Shown here one piece after another: positions 1 to 9,798 of a DNA stretch of 64,000 bases. The translations under genes were made by a program, and so were the position numbers. Numbering within the stretch: the stretch's first letter is position 1; every line of letters starts with the position of its first letter. Origin of the DNA: Nocardia xishanensis NBRC 101358 (GTDB lineage: Bacteria; Actinomycetota; Actinomycetes; Mycobacteriales; Mycobacteriaceae); assembly GCF_001613365.1 (NCBI RefSeq), contig NZ_BDCF01000001.1:1-64000 (forward strand), read 5' to 3'. The notes beneath the pieces were generated by a model. That model saw nothing but the letters and a program-made list of their open reading frames with translations, did no database searches and was not told the origin of the DNA.

Positions 1-284
1 AGGCCACCGCGACGCGCCACCTGCGCGAGAAGCTCACCGCCGTGGGTCCGGCCGCGACGCTGGCCCGCGGCTACGCTGTCGTACAGCGCGTGACCGGCTC
101 CGAACGGCACGTCGTACGCAGCATCGAGGACGCGCCCGCCGGCAGTCAGTTGCGCATCCGGGTCGCCGACGGCGCCGTGACCGCGGCCGCGCTCGGCACC
201 CAAGCGCTCGGCGCGCGCACGCCGAGCGGTCGCACCGCGGATTCCGGCGCCCGCCGGGTCGACGAACGCACAGGAGGTAACTGA
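1..284 (+). CDS. xseA: Exodeoxyribonuclease VII large subunit, C-terminal part
   Basis: Partial gene that begins upstream of the window; about 93 C-terminal residues are visible, read from base 3. XseA is the catalytic subunit of ExoVII, a cytoplasmic nuclease that cuts single-stranded DNA from either end into short oligonucleotides. The segment [14 protein letters not shown] is the conserved XseA C-terminal signature, followed by a short beta-rich stretch ending near IRVADGAV and a poorly conserved Arg/Gly-rich tail. The stop codon TGA (282-284) lies 2 nt before the start of xseB, so the two subunits are probably translationally coupled. Identification rests on the motif and on the xseB neighbour. 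Confidence 0.9.
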   Translation, partial: ATATRHLREKLTAVGPAATLARGYAVVQRVTGSERHVVRSIEDAPAGSQLRIRVADGAVTAAALGTQALGARTPSGRTADSGARRVDERTGGN

Positions 285-286
285 CC

Positions 287-523
287 TTGGCCGAAGCCGG
301 CAAGGACGAGCTGGCCGAGATCGCGGGCTTCGGCTACGAACGCGCCCGCGACGAACTGGCGAACGTGGTCAAGATGCTCGAGCAGGGCGGCATGGACCTC
401 GATGATTCGCTGGCGCTGTGGGAGCGCGGCGAGGCGCTGGCCAACCGCTGCGAGGAACACCTGGCCGGCGCGCGCAAACGGGTCGAGGACGCGCTCGCGC
501 GCGCCGCGGCCGACGACGAGTGA
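287..523 (+). CDS. xseB: Exodeoxyribonuclease VII small subunit
   Basis: Small subunit of ExoVII, 78 residues, a usual length for XseB. It forms a helical bundle that wraps the XseA coiled coil and is needed for active enzyme. The protein contains the expected Y-E-x-A-R-D-E-L and [19 protein letters not shown] stretches. The start is a TTG at 287, chosen because an AGGAGG ribosome site lies at 272-277 and the codon directly follows the xseA stop. It forms an operon with xseA, as in other actinobacteria. Confidence 0.93.
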   Translation: MAEAGKDELAEIAGFGYERARDELANVVKMLEQGGMDLDDSLALWERGEALANRCEEHLAGARKRVEDALARAAADDE

Positions 524-554
524 CCCCGAGCTTCGGACACCGCGAGGAGGCGTT

Positions 555-917
555 GTGACCATCCGCCGCGCGACACCTGATATCCGCACCGACGACATGG
601 AACGCAGCCGCGATTTCTATCGGCTGCTCGGCTTCGCCGAGGCGATGGATCTCGGCTGGGCCGTCACCATGGCGTCGCCGACCAACCCGACCGCGCAGGT
701 GCTTCTGGTCGGGCCGGAGGTCGAGCAGCCGCAGCCCGGCATGAGCGTCGAGGTCGACGATGTCGACGCCGTGTACGCGGCGATGACCGCGAAAGGCGCC
801 GACATCGTCTACGAACTCCGCGACGAGCCGTGGGGCGTGCGCCGATTCTTCGTCCGCGATCCGAGCGGAACGATCGTCAACGTCGTCACCCACTCGGGCC
901 GCGACGGCGTGCGCTAG
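555..917 (+). CDS. VOC-family (glyoxalase/bleomycin-resistance fold) protein
   Basis: A 120-residue single-domain member of the vicinal oxygen chelate superfamily. The N-terminal DIRTDDMERSRDFYRLLGF is the classic first beta-alpha-beta module, and the C-terminal RFFVRDPSGTIVNVV carries the second. Members bind a divalent metal and act as isomerases, dioxygenases or drug-binding proteins; which one cannot be told from sequence. GTG at 555 is preceded by GAGGAGG at 544-550. The gene sits 31 nt after xseB, and could be read from the same transcript. Substrate unknown. Confidence 0.82.
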   Translation: MTIRRATPDIRTDDMERSRDFYRLLGFAEAMDLGWAVTMASPTNPTAQVLLVGPEVEQPQPGMSVEVDDVDAVYAAMTAKGADIVYELRDEPWGVRRFFVRDPSGTIVNVVTHSGRDGVR

Positions 918-949
918 CCGAGATCGAACTCAGCGGCCCCGCGCTGTAC

Positions 950-1516
950 TCAGCGCGCCAGCGGCTGAGCGGCGGTGACCGCCTTGGCCAGCGTCTCGAA
1001 CGCCGCCTCGTTGCCCGCGCCCTTGATCAACACGCGGACACCGCCCAGGTCGGCGATCCACGCCGTCTCCTCGGTCGGCTCGGCGTAGACGATCCACTTC
1101 TGGTCGCCGATCCGCTCCGCACCGCTGGCGTAGCGCGAGCCGAGCACGAAGCGCGCGAGCGATTCCTCGGTGGCGCTGCTCTGGGTCAGCTGCATGTAGG
1201 TGCCCTGCCCGGTGATGTAGCCGACGGTGCTGAGCGGGCCGCCGCCCTCGCCGGTGACGGTGTCGCGGCTTCCGGAGTTGGGGGTCCAGTCGGCGGGCAC
1301 GCCGGGATTGCGGATGGGGAACGCCAGCGTGCGCGCGTCGGTCTTCAGCGCCGCGTTCACGTCGAAGTGGGGTATCTGGCCCGGTGTCGGCCCCTTGGCG
1401 GCGAAGCTGCACTGGCTGGCCAGCGCGGCGAAGACCACGGCGATCAGCACCAGCGGGATCAGCGAGAAGAACAGATCCTTGTAGTCGTGCAGGATGCGTG
1501 GCTTTTGGTAGGACAC
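950..1516 (-). CDS. DUF4245 membrane-anchored protein
   Basis: A 188-residue protein with a short cytoplasmic N-terminus (YQKPRILHDYKDLFFSLIP), one transmembrane helix at about residues 17-36, and an extracytoplasmic domain with paired beta-strand segments such as GAERIGDQKWIVY. This architecture, and the divergent position just upstream of glpX, match the DUF4245 family (M. tuberculosis Rv1100); function is unknown. The GTG at 1516 is taken as start because the hydrophilic N-terminus before the membrane helix is what the family shows. A GATACT box ends 6 nt before this GTG on the minus strand, so the message may be leaderless. Confidence 0.8.
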   Translation of the reverse strand: MSYQKPRILHDYKDLFFSLIPLVLIAVVFAALASQCSFAAKGPTPGQIPHFDVNAALKTDARTLAFPIRNPGVPADWTPNSGSRDTVTGEGGGPLSTVGYITGQGTYMQLTQSSATEESLARFVLGSRYASGAERIGDQKWIVYAEPTEETAWIADLGGVRVLIKGAGNEAAFETLAKAVTAAQPLAR

Positions 1517-1646
1517 GCTCTCAGTATCCACTCGGCGGCCGGGTGCGCGGCCAGGCACCCCCGTGGCCTGGACCAGGGGTGTCGGACGGGCGACCGCGAA
1601 ATGAGACAATCGTCCCGTACTTACAACCCGAGGGAGGCACCCCGCC

Positions 1647-2690
1647 ATGACGGCATCTTCGCCAGCACCAAGCCGCCGCGAGGCGCCGGACCGTAACCTT
1701 GCGCTCGAACTGGTCCGGGTGACCGAAGCGGGCGCCATGGCCGCCGGTCGCTGGGTCGGCCGCGGTGACAAGGAGGGTGGCGACGGCGCCGCCGTCGACG
1801 CGATGCGGCAGCTGGTCAGCTCGGTTTCGATGCGCGGCATCGTGGTGATCGGCGAGGGCGAGAAGGACGAGGCGCCCATGCTGTACAACGGCGAGGCCGT
1901 CGGCGACGGCACCGGCCCCGATGTCGACTTCGCGGTCGACCCGATCGACGGCACCACGCTGATGTCGAAGGGCTCCCCCGGTGCGATCTCGGTGCTCGCG
2001 GTCGCCGAGCGCGGCGCGATGTTCGACCCGTCCGCGGTGTTCTACATGCAGAAGATCGCGGTCGGCCCCGACGCCGCCGACGTGATCGATATCTCGGCCC
2101 CGATCGGCGAGAACATCCGCCGTGTGGCCAAGGCGAAGAAGTCCGCGGTGTCCGACCTGACCGTCTGCATCCTGGACCGGCCCCGGCACGCCGAGCTCAT
2201 CCAGCACGTCCGCGACGCGGGCGCCCGCATCCGCCTGATCTCCGACGGCGACGTCGCGGGCGCCATCGCGGCGGCCCGCCCGGATTCCGGCACCGACATC
2301 CTGGTCGGCATCGGCGGCACCCCCGAGGGCATCATCGCCGCGGCGGCCATGCGCTGTATGGGCGGCGAGCTGCAGGGCATGCTGGCTCCGAAGGACGACG
2401 AGGAGCGGCAGAAGGCCATCGACGCGGGACACGACCTGGACCGGGTGCTCACCACCGAGGACCTGGTGTCCGGCGACAACGTCTTCTTCTGCGCGACCGG
2501 CGTCACCGACGGCGACCTACTACGCGGCGTCCGCTACTACGGTGGCGGCGCCTCCACCCAGTCGATCGTCATGCGCTCCAAGTCGGGCACCGTCCGCATG
2601 ATCGACGCCTACCACCGCTTGACCAAGCTGCGCGAGTACTCCTCGGTCGACTTCCACGGCGACGAGCACGCGGTCCCGCCGATGCCCTGA
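1647..2690 (+). CDS. glpX: Class II fructose-1,6-bisphosphatase GlpX
   Basis: Hydrolyses fructose 1,6-bisphosphate to fructose 6-phosphate, the committed gluconeogenic step; in actinomycetes it is usually the main FBPase. The 347-residue length fits the family. Visible signatures are [11 protein letters not shown] (metal-binding acidic residues), DPIDGTT, and near the C-terminus [20 protein letters not shown]. The start ATG at 1647 has the ribosome site GAGGGAGG about 8 nt upstream. It is divergent from the DUF4245 gene and is followed by a strong hairpin at 2702-2739. It matches M. tuberculosis Rv1099c in order and content. Confidence 0.96.
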   Translation: MTASSPAPSRREAPDRNLALELVRVTEAGAMAAGRWVGRGDKEGGDGAAVDAMRQLVSSVSMRGIVVIGEGEKDEAPMLYNGEAVGDGTGPDVDFAVDPIDGTTLMSKGSPGAISVLAVAERGAMFDPSAVFYMQKIAVGPDAADVIDISAPIGENIRRVAKAKKSAVSDLTVCILDRPRHAELIQHVRDAGARIRLISDGDVAGAIAAARPDSGTDILVGIGGTPEGIIAAAAMRCMGGELQGMLAPKDDEERQKAIDAGHDLDRVLTTEDLVSGDNVFFCATGVTDGDLLRGVRYYGGGASTQSIVMRSKSGTVRMIDAYHRLTKLREYSSVDFHGDEHAVPPMP

Positions 2691-2701
2691 TCGGCTCTCA
2701 C

Positions 2702-2739
2702 CGCGCGGCCGCATCCGGAACTCCGGGTGCGGCCGCGCG
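2702..2739. terminator. Hairpin terminator after glpX
   Basis: A 17-bp inverted repeat (2702-2718 with 2723-2739), one G-U pair and an AACT loop, starts 11 nt after the glpX stop codon. There is no clear U-tract, which is common for actinobacterial terminators. Confidence 0.75.
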
Positions 2740-2761
2740 CGTATCCCGCGACGATGATCGG

Positions 2762-2938
2762 GTGGGGATCGAGATAGACCGGCAAACACCCTCGAGCACA
2801 AGCGAACTCGTCGACGCGCTGGACGAGGCCGCCGCACGGGCGGGCGCGGCGGGCGTGTGGGGCGCGCCCGCTCCGCACTACGGACACGGCCACCACCATC
2901 GGCACAGCTCCTTCGGCAAGGTGCTGTTCTCCTCCTGA
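2762..2938 (+). CDS. Small His-rich hypothetical protein
   Basis: A 58-residue open frame starting at GTG 2762, the first possible start in its frame. The N-terminal half is acidic and helical (ELVDALDEAAARAGAAG). The C-terminal half is HYGHGHHHRHSS followed by FGKVLFSS, giving six His in nine residues, a pattern suited to nickel, zinc or copper binding. It lies between glpX and fumarase on the same strand, after the glpX terminator. I do not recognise the family. No strong ribosome site is visible, so it may be unexpressed; codon use with strong GC3 supports a real frame. Confidence 0.45.
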   Translation: MGIEIDRQTPSSTSELVDALDEAAARAGAAGVWGAPAPHYGHGHHHRHSSFGKVLFSS

Positions 2939-3030
2939 TGCCGGCGTCGACGGTCCGGCGGACGGTATTCCGGCGGATCGGTGTGGGATTCCGCTCAGGC
3001 GTGGCGGCCCCACGGCGCCCTCGTGCGGCA

Positions 3031-3036
3031 TAGGGT
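3031..3036 (+). promoter_or_regulatory. -10 box TAGGGT of fumarase gene
   Basis: TAGGGT ends 7 nt before the ATG at 3044, placing the predicted transcription start at or next to the start codon; no ribosome site is present. This fits a leaderless message. Confidence 0.5.
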
Positions 3037-3043
3037 CGGAATC

Positions 3044-4447
<1,404 letters not shown>

Positions 4448-4452
4448 GCGCA

Positions 4453-4489
4453 CGGTGCGCCGGGCGGATCGAAACCGCCCGGCACACCG
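4453..4489. terminator. Bidirectional terminator between fumC and desA2
   Basis: A 15-bp inverted repeat (4453-4467 with 4475-4489), one wobble pair and a 7-nt loop, lies between the convergent stops at 4447 and 4511. Confidence 0.75.
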
Positions 4490-4510
4490 GGTAATTCCGC
4501 ACCCGCGAAA

Positions 4511-5380
4511 TCAGGCGTGCGAGAACGCGCGCAGGTGCTCCAGTTCGGCGCGGGCCTGCTCGCCCTCGGGTCCGAGATCGGCCCGATCGAAGACGTTCCA
4601 CCGGCGCAGCAGCGGAGCGAAGACCAGCTCGCCTTCCTTGGCGCGGTCGTAGATGCCCGCCTCGGCCAGCACCTCGTCGCTGCTACGGCCGTCCGGCAGC
4701 GCGACGCCGGGCACCTCGAAACCGGCGACCCGGTCGGCGATCGCGCGCATCGTCTGATCCGGCGCGATGGCGAAGGCCGCTGCGACCAGGTCGGCGAAGA
4801 ACTCCGACTGCAGTTCGTCGTCGGCCGCGATGCGCGCGGCGATGGCGGTGACCATCGGGTTCTCGTTCAGCGCCGCGGTGTTGCGATGGCGGATCGCGGA
4901 GGCCGCCTCCTCGAAAGCGCCGTTGGCGAGGACGTCGAGCAGATGCAGGGCGGGACGGCGGAATCCGGCCGTCATGTGCGCCATGCGCTGCCGTTCCAGA
5001 TCGACCGGATCCACCGACCTGGTCACCATCAGGTAGTTGCGGATCAGGATCTCGTGCCGGTTCTCCTCGGCGGTCCAGCGGCCGACCCAGCGCCACCACG
5101 GGCCGATGCGCAAGTACTTGCCGATCTCGCGGTGGTAGGAGGGCAGGTTGTCCGCGATGAGCACGCTGACCGTCAGCGCCAGCTTGGCGATATCACTGAG
5201 CTCGGACTGCTCAGGGGTCCAGTCCTCGCCGCCGAGGAAGGCGAAGTTGCGGCCGTCGTCCCAGGGGACGTAGTCGTGCGGCTGCCACCCGTCGGCGACG
5301 GCGATGTGGCGCCGCAGATTCAGTTCCACCTCATCCGCGAGCGCCTCTAGCAACTCACGGTCGGTCAAGTGATTTTGCAC
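4511..5380 (-). CDS. desA2: DesA2-type acyl-ACP desaturase-like protein
   Basis: A 289-residue member of the soluble ferritin-like acyl-ACP desaturase family, cytoplasmic. Canonical enzymes bind two irons through E, ExxH, E and ExxH. Here the first ligand position is D77 in DNLPSYH, the ExxH at E106-H109 (EENRH) is intact, the third Glu is present in FEEAAS, but the last ExxH is replaced by D188-Q191 (DDELQ). An altered metal site is also described for M. tuberculosis DesA2 (Rv1094), whose neighbours match, so this is a family trait and not decay. Catalytic competence is uncertain. Start GTG 5380 sits 6 nt after a TAGGTT box, consistent with a leaderless message. Confidence 0.9.
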   Translation of the reverse strand: MQNHLTDRELLEALADEVELNLRRHIAVADGWQPHDYVPWDDGRNFAFLGGEDWTPEQSELSDIAKLALTVSVLIADNLPSYHREIGKYLRIGPWWRWVGRWTAEENRHEILIRNYLMVTRSVDPVDLERQRMAHMTAGFRRPALHLLDVLANGAFEEAASAIRHRNTAALNENPMVTAIAARIAADDELQSEFFADLVAAAFAIAPDQTMRAIADRVAGFEVPGVALPDGRSSDEVLAEAGIYDRAKEGELVFAPLLRRWNVFDRADLGPEGEQARAELEHLRAFSHA

Positions 5381-5386
5381 GATGAC

Positions 5387-5392
5387 AACCTA
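5387..5392 (-). promoter_or_regulatory. -10 box TAGGTT of desA2
   Basis: On the minus strand TAGGTT ends 6 nt before the GTG start at 5380, with no ribosome site between; predicted leaderless start. Confidence 0.5.
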
Positions 5393-5438
5393 GCCGTTCG
5401 GCCCGCGCCGCGGGACTCTACCGATAGGAATTGGAACA

Positions 5439-5474
5439 GCGCCCGGGGCCGCGCCGATGCGCGGTCTCGGGCGC
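5439..5474. terminator. Terminator after LGFP lipoprotein gene
   Basis: A 16-bp imperfect inverted repeat (5439-5454 with 5459-5474, two mismatched positions) with a CGAT loop lies 12 nt beyond the stop of the minus-strand gene ending at 5487. Confidence 0.6.
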
Positions 5475-5486
5475 CGTCTCGATTCA

Positions 5487-6074
5487 CTACTTCATGGTGA
5501 CGGTGATCTGCCCGTTCACCCAGGTGATCGTCCCCCCGCTGAACTCGGTCTGCTTGCCGCCGGGGATGTCGGTCTCGTCGCTGACCGGGTAGCCGAGCTG
5601 GCCCGCCGCGCCGCCGTTCTCCTCCCACGCCTTGCGGATCTCCCCCCACACGATGTGCGGATCGCCGTCCTCCGGCTCGTAGATGGTGCCGCCGACGAAG
5701 TCCTGGTATTTGCCGTTGTTCGGGGCGTTCTCCACCGGCTCCAGCGGCGCGCCCAGCGGGCCGGTCGGGCCGCCCGCCTCCATGTACTTGTCGTAGATGT
5801 CGCCGGAGACGGTCACCTCGGTCCCGCCCGCGGTGGGGATCCTGGTCTCGTCCGGGGTCTCGCCGCGCTCCGTGGTCCCGGTCGCCTGGGCACCGGTCTG
5901 CTGGGTGCCGTGCGCCTCCGAGTGCGTCGTGGCCATCCCGGTCGGCATGGCGATGCTGGGTGTGGTCAGGACCGAGTTGGAGTCTTTGTCGTTGTCGTCA
6001 CCGCAACCCGTGACCAGCAGTGCCGAGGCCGCCAGCGCGATGGTGAATCCAGCCGTGCGTCGAGCGTGGTGCAT
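5487..6074 (-). CDS. Secreted lipoprotein with LGFP repeats
   Basis: A 195-residue exported lipoprotein. The N-terminus HHARRTAGF is followed by a hydrophobic core and the lipobox LLVTGC, so Cys near residue 22 would be lipidated. A Thr/Ala-rich linker (about residues 30-85) leads to two LGFP repeats (GPLGAPLEPVE and GQLGYPVSDE), a motif of mycolate-containing actinobacteria thought to tether proteins to the cell wall. The start ATG 6074 is chosen over an upstream ATG because it immediately precedes the signal peptide and has the ribosome site GAGAGGGGA. Function beyond wall association is unknown. Confidence 0.85.
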   Translation of the reverse strand: MHHARRTAGFTIALAASALLVTGCGDDNDKDSNSVLTTPSIAMPTGMATTHSEAHGTQQTGAQATGTTERGETPDETRIPTAGGTEVTVSGDIYDKYMEAGGPTGPLGAPLEPVENAPNNGKYQDFVGGTIYEPEDGDPHIVWGEIRKAWEENGGAAGQLGYPVSDETDIPGGKQTEFSGGTITWVNGQITVTMK

Positions 6075-6238
6075 GTGTCGTCCCCTCTCGAGTGTGGCTC
6101 CGACGGCGCCCTGACACCGGCGCCGCGCGTAGCCTAGGCCGATGTTCGGCAACAGCCCGGCGAATCGCTGCACGACTCGCCGGGCCGCTGCTCAACTGGT
6201 AACTCGGCGGATATTACCCACCCGACGTGAGGCAAAAC

Positions 6239-6263
6239 ACACCCTTTGCGTTAGCCAGGGTGT
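6239..6263 (-). terminator. Terminator after phoH2
   Basis: A 7-bp stem ACACCCT/AGGGTGT (6239-6245 with 6257-6263) lies 15 nt beyond the phoH2 stop; on the minus strand it is followed by GTTTTG, a weak U-tract. Confidence 0.5.
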
Positions 6264-6277
6264 ATCCACGCCCCCGC

Positions 6278-7690
6278 TCATGCGTTCGGGCCGTACTCCT
6301 CCAGCATCTCGGTGACCAGAGCCGCGATCGGCGAGCGCTCGCTGCGGGTCAGCGTGATGTGCGCGAAAAGCGGGTGCCCCTTGAGCTTTTCGATCACCGC
6401 CGCCACGCCGTCGTGCCTGCCGACGCGCAGGTTGTCGCGCTGGGCCACGTCGTGGGTGAGCACGACGCGGGAGCCGGTGCCGAGTCGGCTGAGCACCGTG
6501 AGCAGCACATTGCGTTCCAGCGACTGCGCCTCGTCCACGATCACGAAGGAATCGTGCAGCGAGCGACCGCGAATGTGGGTGAGCGGCAGCACCTCCAGCA
6601 TGTCGCGGCTGAGCACCTCGTCCATCACCTCCGGCGACGCGAGGCCGTCGAGGGTGTCGAAGACGGCCTGCGCCCACGGACCCATCTTCTCGCTCTCGCT
6701 GCCCGGCAGATAGCCGAGATCCTGGCCGCCGACCGCGTAGAGCGGACGGAACACCACAACCTTGCGCTGCGAGCGCCGTTCGAGCACCGCCTCGAGACCG
6801 GCGGTCAACGCCAGCGCCGATTTGCCGGTGCCCGCCTTGCCGCCGAGCGAGACGATGCCGACGCTCTCGTCGAGCAGCAGATCCAGCGCGATCCGCTGTT
6901 CGGCCGAGCGCCCGTGCAGCCCGAAGGCCTCCCGCTCGCGCACCAGCTGCACGCGCTTGTCCGGTGTCACCCGGCCCAACGCGCTCGAGCTCGTGCCGAG
7001 CAGCCGGATCCCGGTGTGGCACGGCAGTTCCCGCGCCTCGTCCAGGTCGATCACCGACTCGGCGTAGAGCTGATCGATCCGAGTGGATGCGACATCGACC
7101 TCGACCATCCCGGACCAACCGGAGGTCACCACGTCCTGCGCGTGATACCCGTCGGCGTGCAGACCCACCGCGCTCGCCTTGACGCGCAGCGGAATGTCCT
7201 TGGACACCATGACGACCTGGCGGCCCTCGGACGCGAGATTCAAGGCGCAGGCCAGAATCCGGGAATCGTTGCTTTCGGTGCGGAAGCCCACCGGGAGAAC
7301 CGTGGGGTCGGTGTGATTGAGTTCCACCTGCAGCGTTCCGCCCTCGGTGCCGATCGGCACCTGCTCGTCCAGCCTGCCGTGCTGAAGCCGGAGATCGTCC
7401 AGGTTGCGCAGGGCTTCCCTGGCGAACCAGCCCAATTCGTGGTGGTGCCTCTTGGCCTCGAGTTCACTGATGACGACCAGCGGAAGGACGACGTCGTGCT
7501 CGCCGAACCTGGTGAACGCCCAGGGATCGGAGAGCAGGACCGAGGTGTCGATGACGAAGGTCTTGGCACCGGATGCGTGGGAGAGCGAGGGGCGGGCCCC
7601 CTTGGTGTCCGAAGAGACAGCGGCGCGCTTTCCTGTGCCAGCAGAACGGGAGTGCGCCGAGGGGGCGGAAACGGAGCGTGCAGCAGTCAC
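6278..7690 (-). CDS. phoH2: PhoH2: PIN-domain RNase fused to PhoH ATPase
   Basis: A 470-residue fusion. Residues about 40-190 are a PIN domain beginning [12 protein letters not shown] with its acidic metal ligands (D48 and others); residues about 240-470 are a PhoH ATPase with Walker [10 protein letters not shown] (283-291) and Walker B VIVDEAQS (D386, E387). In mycobacteria PhoH2 unwinds and cleaves RNA in an ATP-dependent way. The start is GTG 7690 because AAAAGGAG stands 6 nt before it; a GTG at 7714 would place that ribosome site inside the gene. It matches Rv1095 in architecture and position. Confidence 0.93.
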   Translation of the reverse strand: MTAARSVSAPSAHSRSAGTGKRAAVSSDTKGARPSLSHASGAKTFVIDTSVLLSDPWAFTRFGEHDVVLPLVVISELEAKRHHHELGWFAREALRNLDDLRLQHGRLDEQVPIGTEGGTLQVELNHTDPTVLPVGFRTESNDSRILACALNLASEGRQVVMVSKDIPLRVKASAVGLHADGYHAQDVVTSGWSGMVEVDVASTRIDQLYAESVIDLDEARELPCHTGIRLLGTSSSALGRVTPDKRVQLVREREAFGLHGRSAEQRIALDLLLDESVGIVSLGGKAGTGKSALALTAGLEAVLERRSQRKVVVFRPLYAVGGQDLGYLPGSESEKMGPWAQAVFDTLDGLASPEVMDEVLSRDMLEVLPLTHIRGRSLHDSFVIVDEAQSLERNVLLTVLSRLGTGSRVVLTHDVAQRDNLRVGRHDGVAAVIEKLKGHPLFAHITLTRSERSPIAALVTEMLEEYGPNA

Positions 7691-8181
7691 GGTGGGCTCC
7701 TTTTGTGTCCACACGGCACCCGCGTGAACGATCTCGCTGGACCGGTCCGTCCTTCTGGATCCGACTTGCGTCAGATGCCACGAGGGCCGGGTGCCGGCCC
7801 CCTCGTACTGAGTAGCTCAGTCACGGTCAGGACCTCCCGTACGAACCACACCGACGCGGTCCGCATCTCCGAAGTTACCGCCGACTGGCCGGTCTGCGCT
7901 CGGGGACCGCGAGGCGTGTCGGTGAAGATCCCGTTAACGCCCGCCTCGAGTCGGGCGCCGGATCCGTTGTCGCCGCAGCTCACCGGGGGCGAACCCCCAT
8001 CCACGGCCTGGCCATTCGCGGGTTTCCGCCAGAATGCGTCCAGCCCTGCCGGCTCGGCGTATCTCCGCCACCGCCGCGGAGTCTTCGAGGGGCTCGGCCC
8101 GGCTGGGTCGACCAAGCGCACCTCCGCTTCCGCCGAGGCCACGCGCGAGCTTTTCGACGGACTTCGCCCGCCTGCGCCGAC
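7691..8181. other. 490-bp upstream region of phoH2, no clear gene
   Basis: This gap between the divergent phoH2 and the gene at 8194 has no convincing full gene. The only candidate is a 31-codon minus-strand frame at 7771-7866 whose start is directly abutted by GGAG, too close for a good ribosome site. In mycobacteria a short phoAT gene precedes phoH2, but I could not match this frame to it. The region most likely holds the phoH2 promoter and leader. Confidence 0.35.
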
Positions 8182-8187
8182 TAAAGT
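8182..8187 (+). promoter_or_regulatory. -10 box TAAAGT of the 8194 gene
   Basis: TAAAGT ends 6 nt before the ATG at 8194, with no ribosome site; predicted leaderless transcription start. Confidence 0.5.
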
Positions 8188-8193
8188 CGAAGC

Positions 8194-8466
8194 ATGGCCG
8201 GTAACGAGGAATTCGAGAATCTGTCGTCGAAGGAGCTGCACGACCGGGCGGTGCGGCTGGCCGTGCGCCGCGGCGACATCAAGTACCTGTGGCAGCTGCT
8301 CACCCGCATTCCCGCCGCCGAGGCCGCCGCGGGCAACGTCGGCGACAGCGAGGCGGAGATCAAGTACGTGCTGCCGCTGCTCGACGATTACATCCACGCG
8401 GGCGACGGCGCGGTGGCCGAGCAGCTACGGCCGTTCTATCTGGAGTACTTGATCGCGCACTCGTGA
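8194..8466 (+). CDS. Small conserved-looking hypothetical protein
   Basis: A 90-residue soluble acidic protein, mostly helical, with no Cys and no membrane segment. It reads like a short helical-repeat domain: KELHDRAVRLAVRRGDIKYLW, then a middle acidic loop and YVLPLLDDYIHAGDGAVAEQLRPF. I do not recognise the family by name. The ATG at 8194 is preceded by a TAAAGT box 6 nt away, so the message is probably leaderless, which supports a real gene. It diverges from phoH2 and is convergent with the epoxide-hydrolase-like gene. Confidence 0.75.
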   Translation: MAGNEEFENLSSKELHDRAVRLAVRRGDIKYLWQLLTRIPAAEAAAGNVGDSEAEIKYVLPLLDDYIHAGDGAVAEQLRPFYLEYLIAHS

Positions 8467-8560
8467 CCGGGGCCGCCGCGGGCAACGCGGCCGCGACCGT
8501 TCGGCAATCGTCGCCGAAAACTTTTGCGCGCCGGGCGAATCGATGACGGCGAGCGCGGAT

Positions 8561-8986
8561 TCAGCGGCGGGAGAACACCGCGCGGAAGAGTCCGACCGCG
8601 GTGCCGCGCAGGAAGTTCTCCCAGCTGAAGTGGTCGTGCCACAGCGCGATTCGGCCGTCGCGCAGTTCGAAGGTGCCGGTCACCCAGAATCCGACCTCGA
8701 CCGGGCCCAAGCGCAGGTAGTCGGTGCGGTCGGTGAGCACGATGTCGCCGTTGCCGACGATGTGGTGCATGTCGACCCGGAATCCGAACAGCGGCCGGTC
8801 GAGCCCGCGCAGCACGCCGCCGACGCGCCGGATGCCGCGCACGTCGGGTAGCGAGGTGTTCTTCCAGACGATGCCGGGATCGAGCAGCTCCAGCGCCTCG
8901 CCGACCGCGCCGAGCTCGAGCGCGGCGAAGAATTCCCGCACGGTCGTGATCGCGTCCTGTTGCAGTTCGAGTTCGTCGTCGGACAT
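8561..8986 (-). CDS. Limonene-1,2-epoxide hydrolase-family protein
   Basis: A 141-residue NTF2-like protein. The catalytic triad of the limonene epoxide hydrolase family (Asp-Arg-Asp) is present: R87 and D89 in LTDRTDYL and D118 in WHDHFSW. These enzymes hydrolyse an epoxide to a diol without a covalent intermediate; M. tuberculosis EphG is a member active on lipophilic epoxides. The natural substrate here is unknown. The gene lies 9 nt downstream of the TetR gene on the same strand, so both are probably co-transcribed. Confidence 0.85.
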   Translation of the reverse strand: MSDDELELQQDAITTVREFFAALELGAVGEALELLDPGIVWKNTSLPDVRGIRRVGGVLRGLDRPLFGFRVDMHHIVGNGDIVLTDRTDYLRLGPVEVGFWVTGTFELRDGRIALWHDHFSWENFLRGTAVGLFRAVFSRR

Positions 8987-8995
8987 AGTTCGACT

Positions 8996-9766
8996 CTAGG
9001 CCGCCGGGCCGCCCGCCGTCGGGTCGTTTTCGGCGGCCCTGCGCGCCACGAGGACGGCGAGGCCGTCCAGGACGCGCTCGATCCCGAAGGACAGCGCGTC
9101 GTCCGGTCCACCGGCCCGAGGCGGCTGCGCCGAGCGGGCAGCCTCCTCCGCGAAAGCCGCCTTGACCGCTGGGTAGCGATCGGCGGCCGCCTCCATCGTC
9201 TCGGTGAACTGCCGCAGGATCTGTTCGGCGAGGTCCGCGTCGCCGCCCGCGACGACCTGCTGGGCGAGGCTGCGCACATGGCCGTTGAGCAGGACGACGG
9301 TGTCGAGCCGTTCGGGTCCGGTGAGACCCATGCCGTCCATCGCGGTCACGGCGGCCTCCAGCCAACCCATCTCGTTGGGGCCGATCGGGCGCGCTCCGAC
9401 CGCGAGCTCCATCGCCCACCTGTGCGCGCGGTAGCGCTCGAAGATGGCCAGCGCCCAGGCGCGCAGAGCCTCACGCCAACGCTCGGCGCCGGAGACATCC
9501 CCCGGCGGTTCGGGCGGCTCGCCCAGCGCCGCGTCGAGCATCAAGGCGATGAGCTGCTCCTTGCCCGGCACGTACCGGTACAGCGACATCTTCGTGTAGC
9601 CGAGCCGCTCGGCGAGGCGCTGCATGGACAGGTTGGCCAAGCCATCGGCATCGGCGAGCGCGATGGCTTCGCCGACGATCCCGCCCAGCGTGAGCGATGG
9701 CTTGGGTCCGCGCCGAGGCGGCTGCCTCGTACCCCACAGCAGTTCGACGGTGGTCGGTGACGACAT
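8996..9766 (-). CDS. TetR-family transcriptional regulator
   Basis: A 256-residue TetR repressor with the N-terminal helix-turn-helix at about residues 40-75 (LAERLGYTKMSLYRYVPGKEQL) and a long C-terminal ligand domain of the tetracycline-repressor type. ATG 9766 is preferred over ATG 9781 because GGAGG lies 8 nt before it. It is divergent from the FAD monooxygenase gene and upstream of the epoxide-hydrolase-like gene, suggesting it controls both, with the repeated TGTGTC motifs in the 112-bp intergenic gap as candidate operator half-sites. Confidence 0.88.
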   Translation of the reverse strand: MSSPTTVELLWGTRQPPRRGPKPSLTLGGIVGEAIALADADGLANLSMQRLAERLGYTKMSLYRYVPGKEQLIALMLDAALGEPPEPPGDVSGAERWREALRAWALAIFERYRAHRWAMELAVGARPIGPNEMGWLEAAVTAMDGMGLTGPERLDTVVLLNGHVRSLAQQVVAGGDADLAEQILRQFTETMEAAADRYPAVKAAFAEEAARSAQPPRAGGPDDALSFGIERVLDGLAVLVARRAAENDPTAGGPAA

Positions 9767-9798
9767 TGGCGAATCCTCCATGACCGACGGGTTGACGA

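Noticed and set aside
7464..7781. 105-codon minus-strand frame overlapping the phoH2 start, as phoAT
   Set aside because: Composition is Arg/Leu-rich shadow of phoH2 and no ribosome site is present.
6227..8452. Long plus-strand frame antisense to phoH2
   Set aside because: Arises from high GC3 of the real gene on the other strand; no homologous motif or ribosome site.
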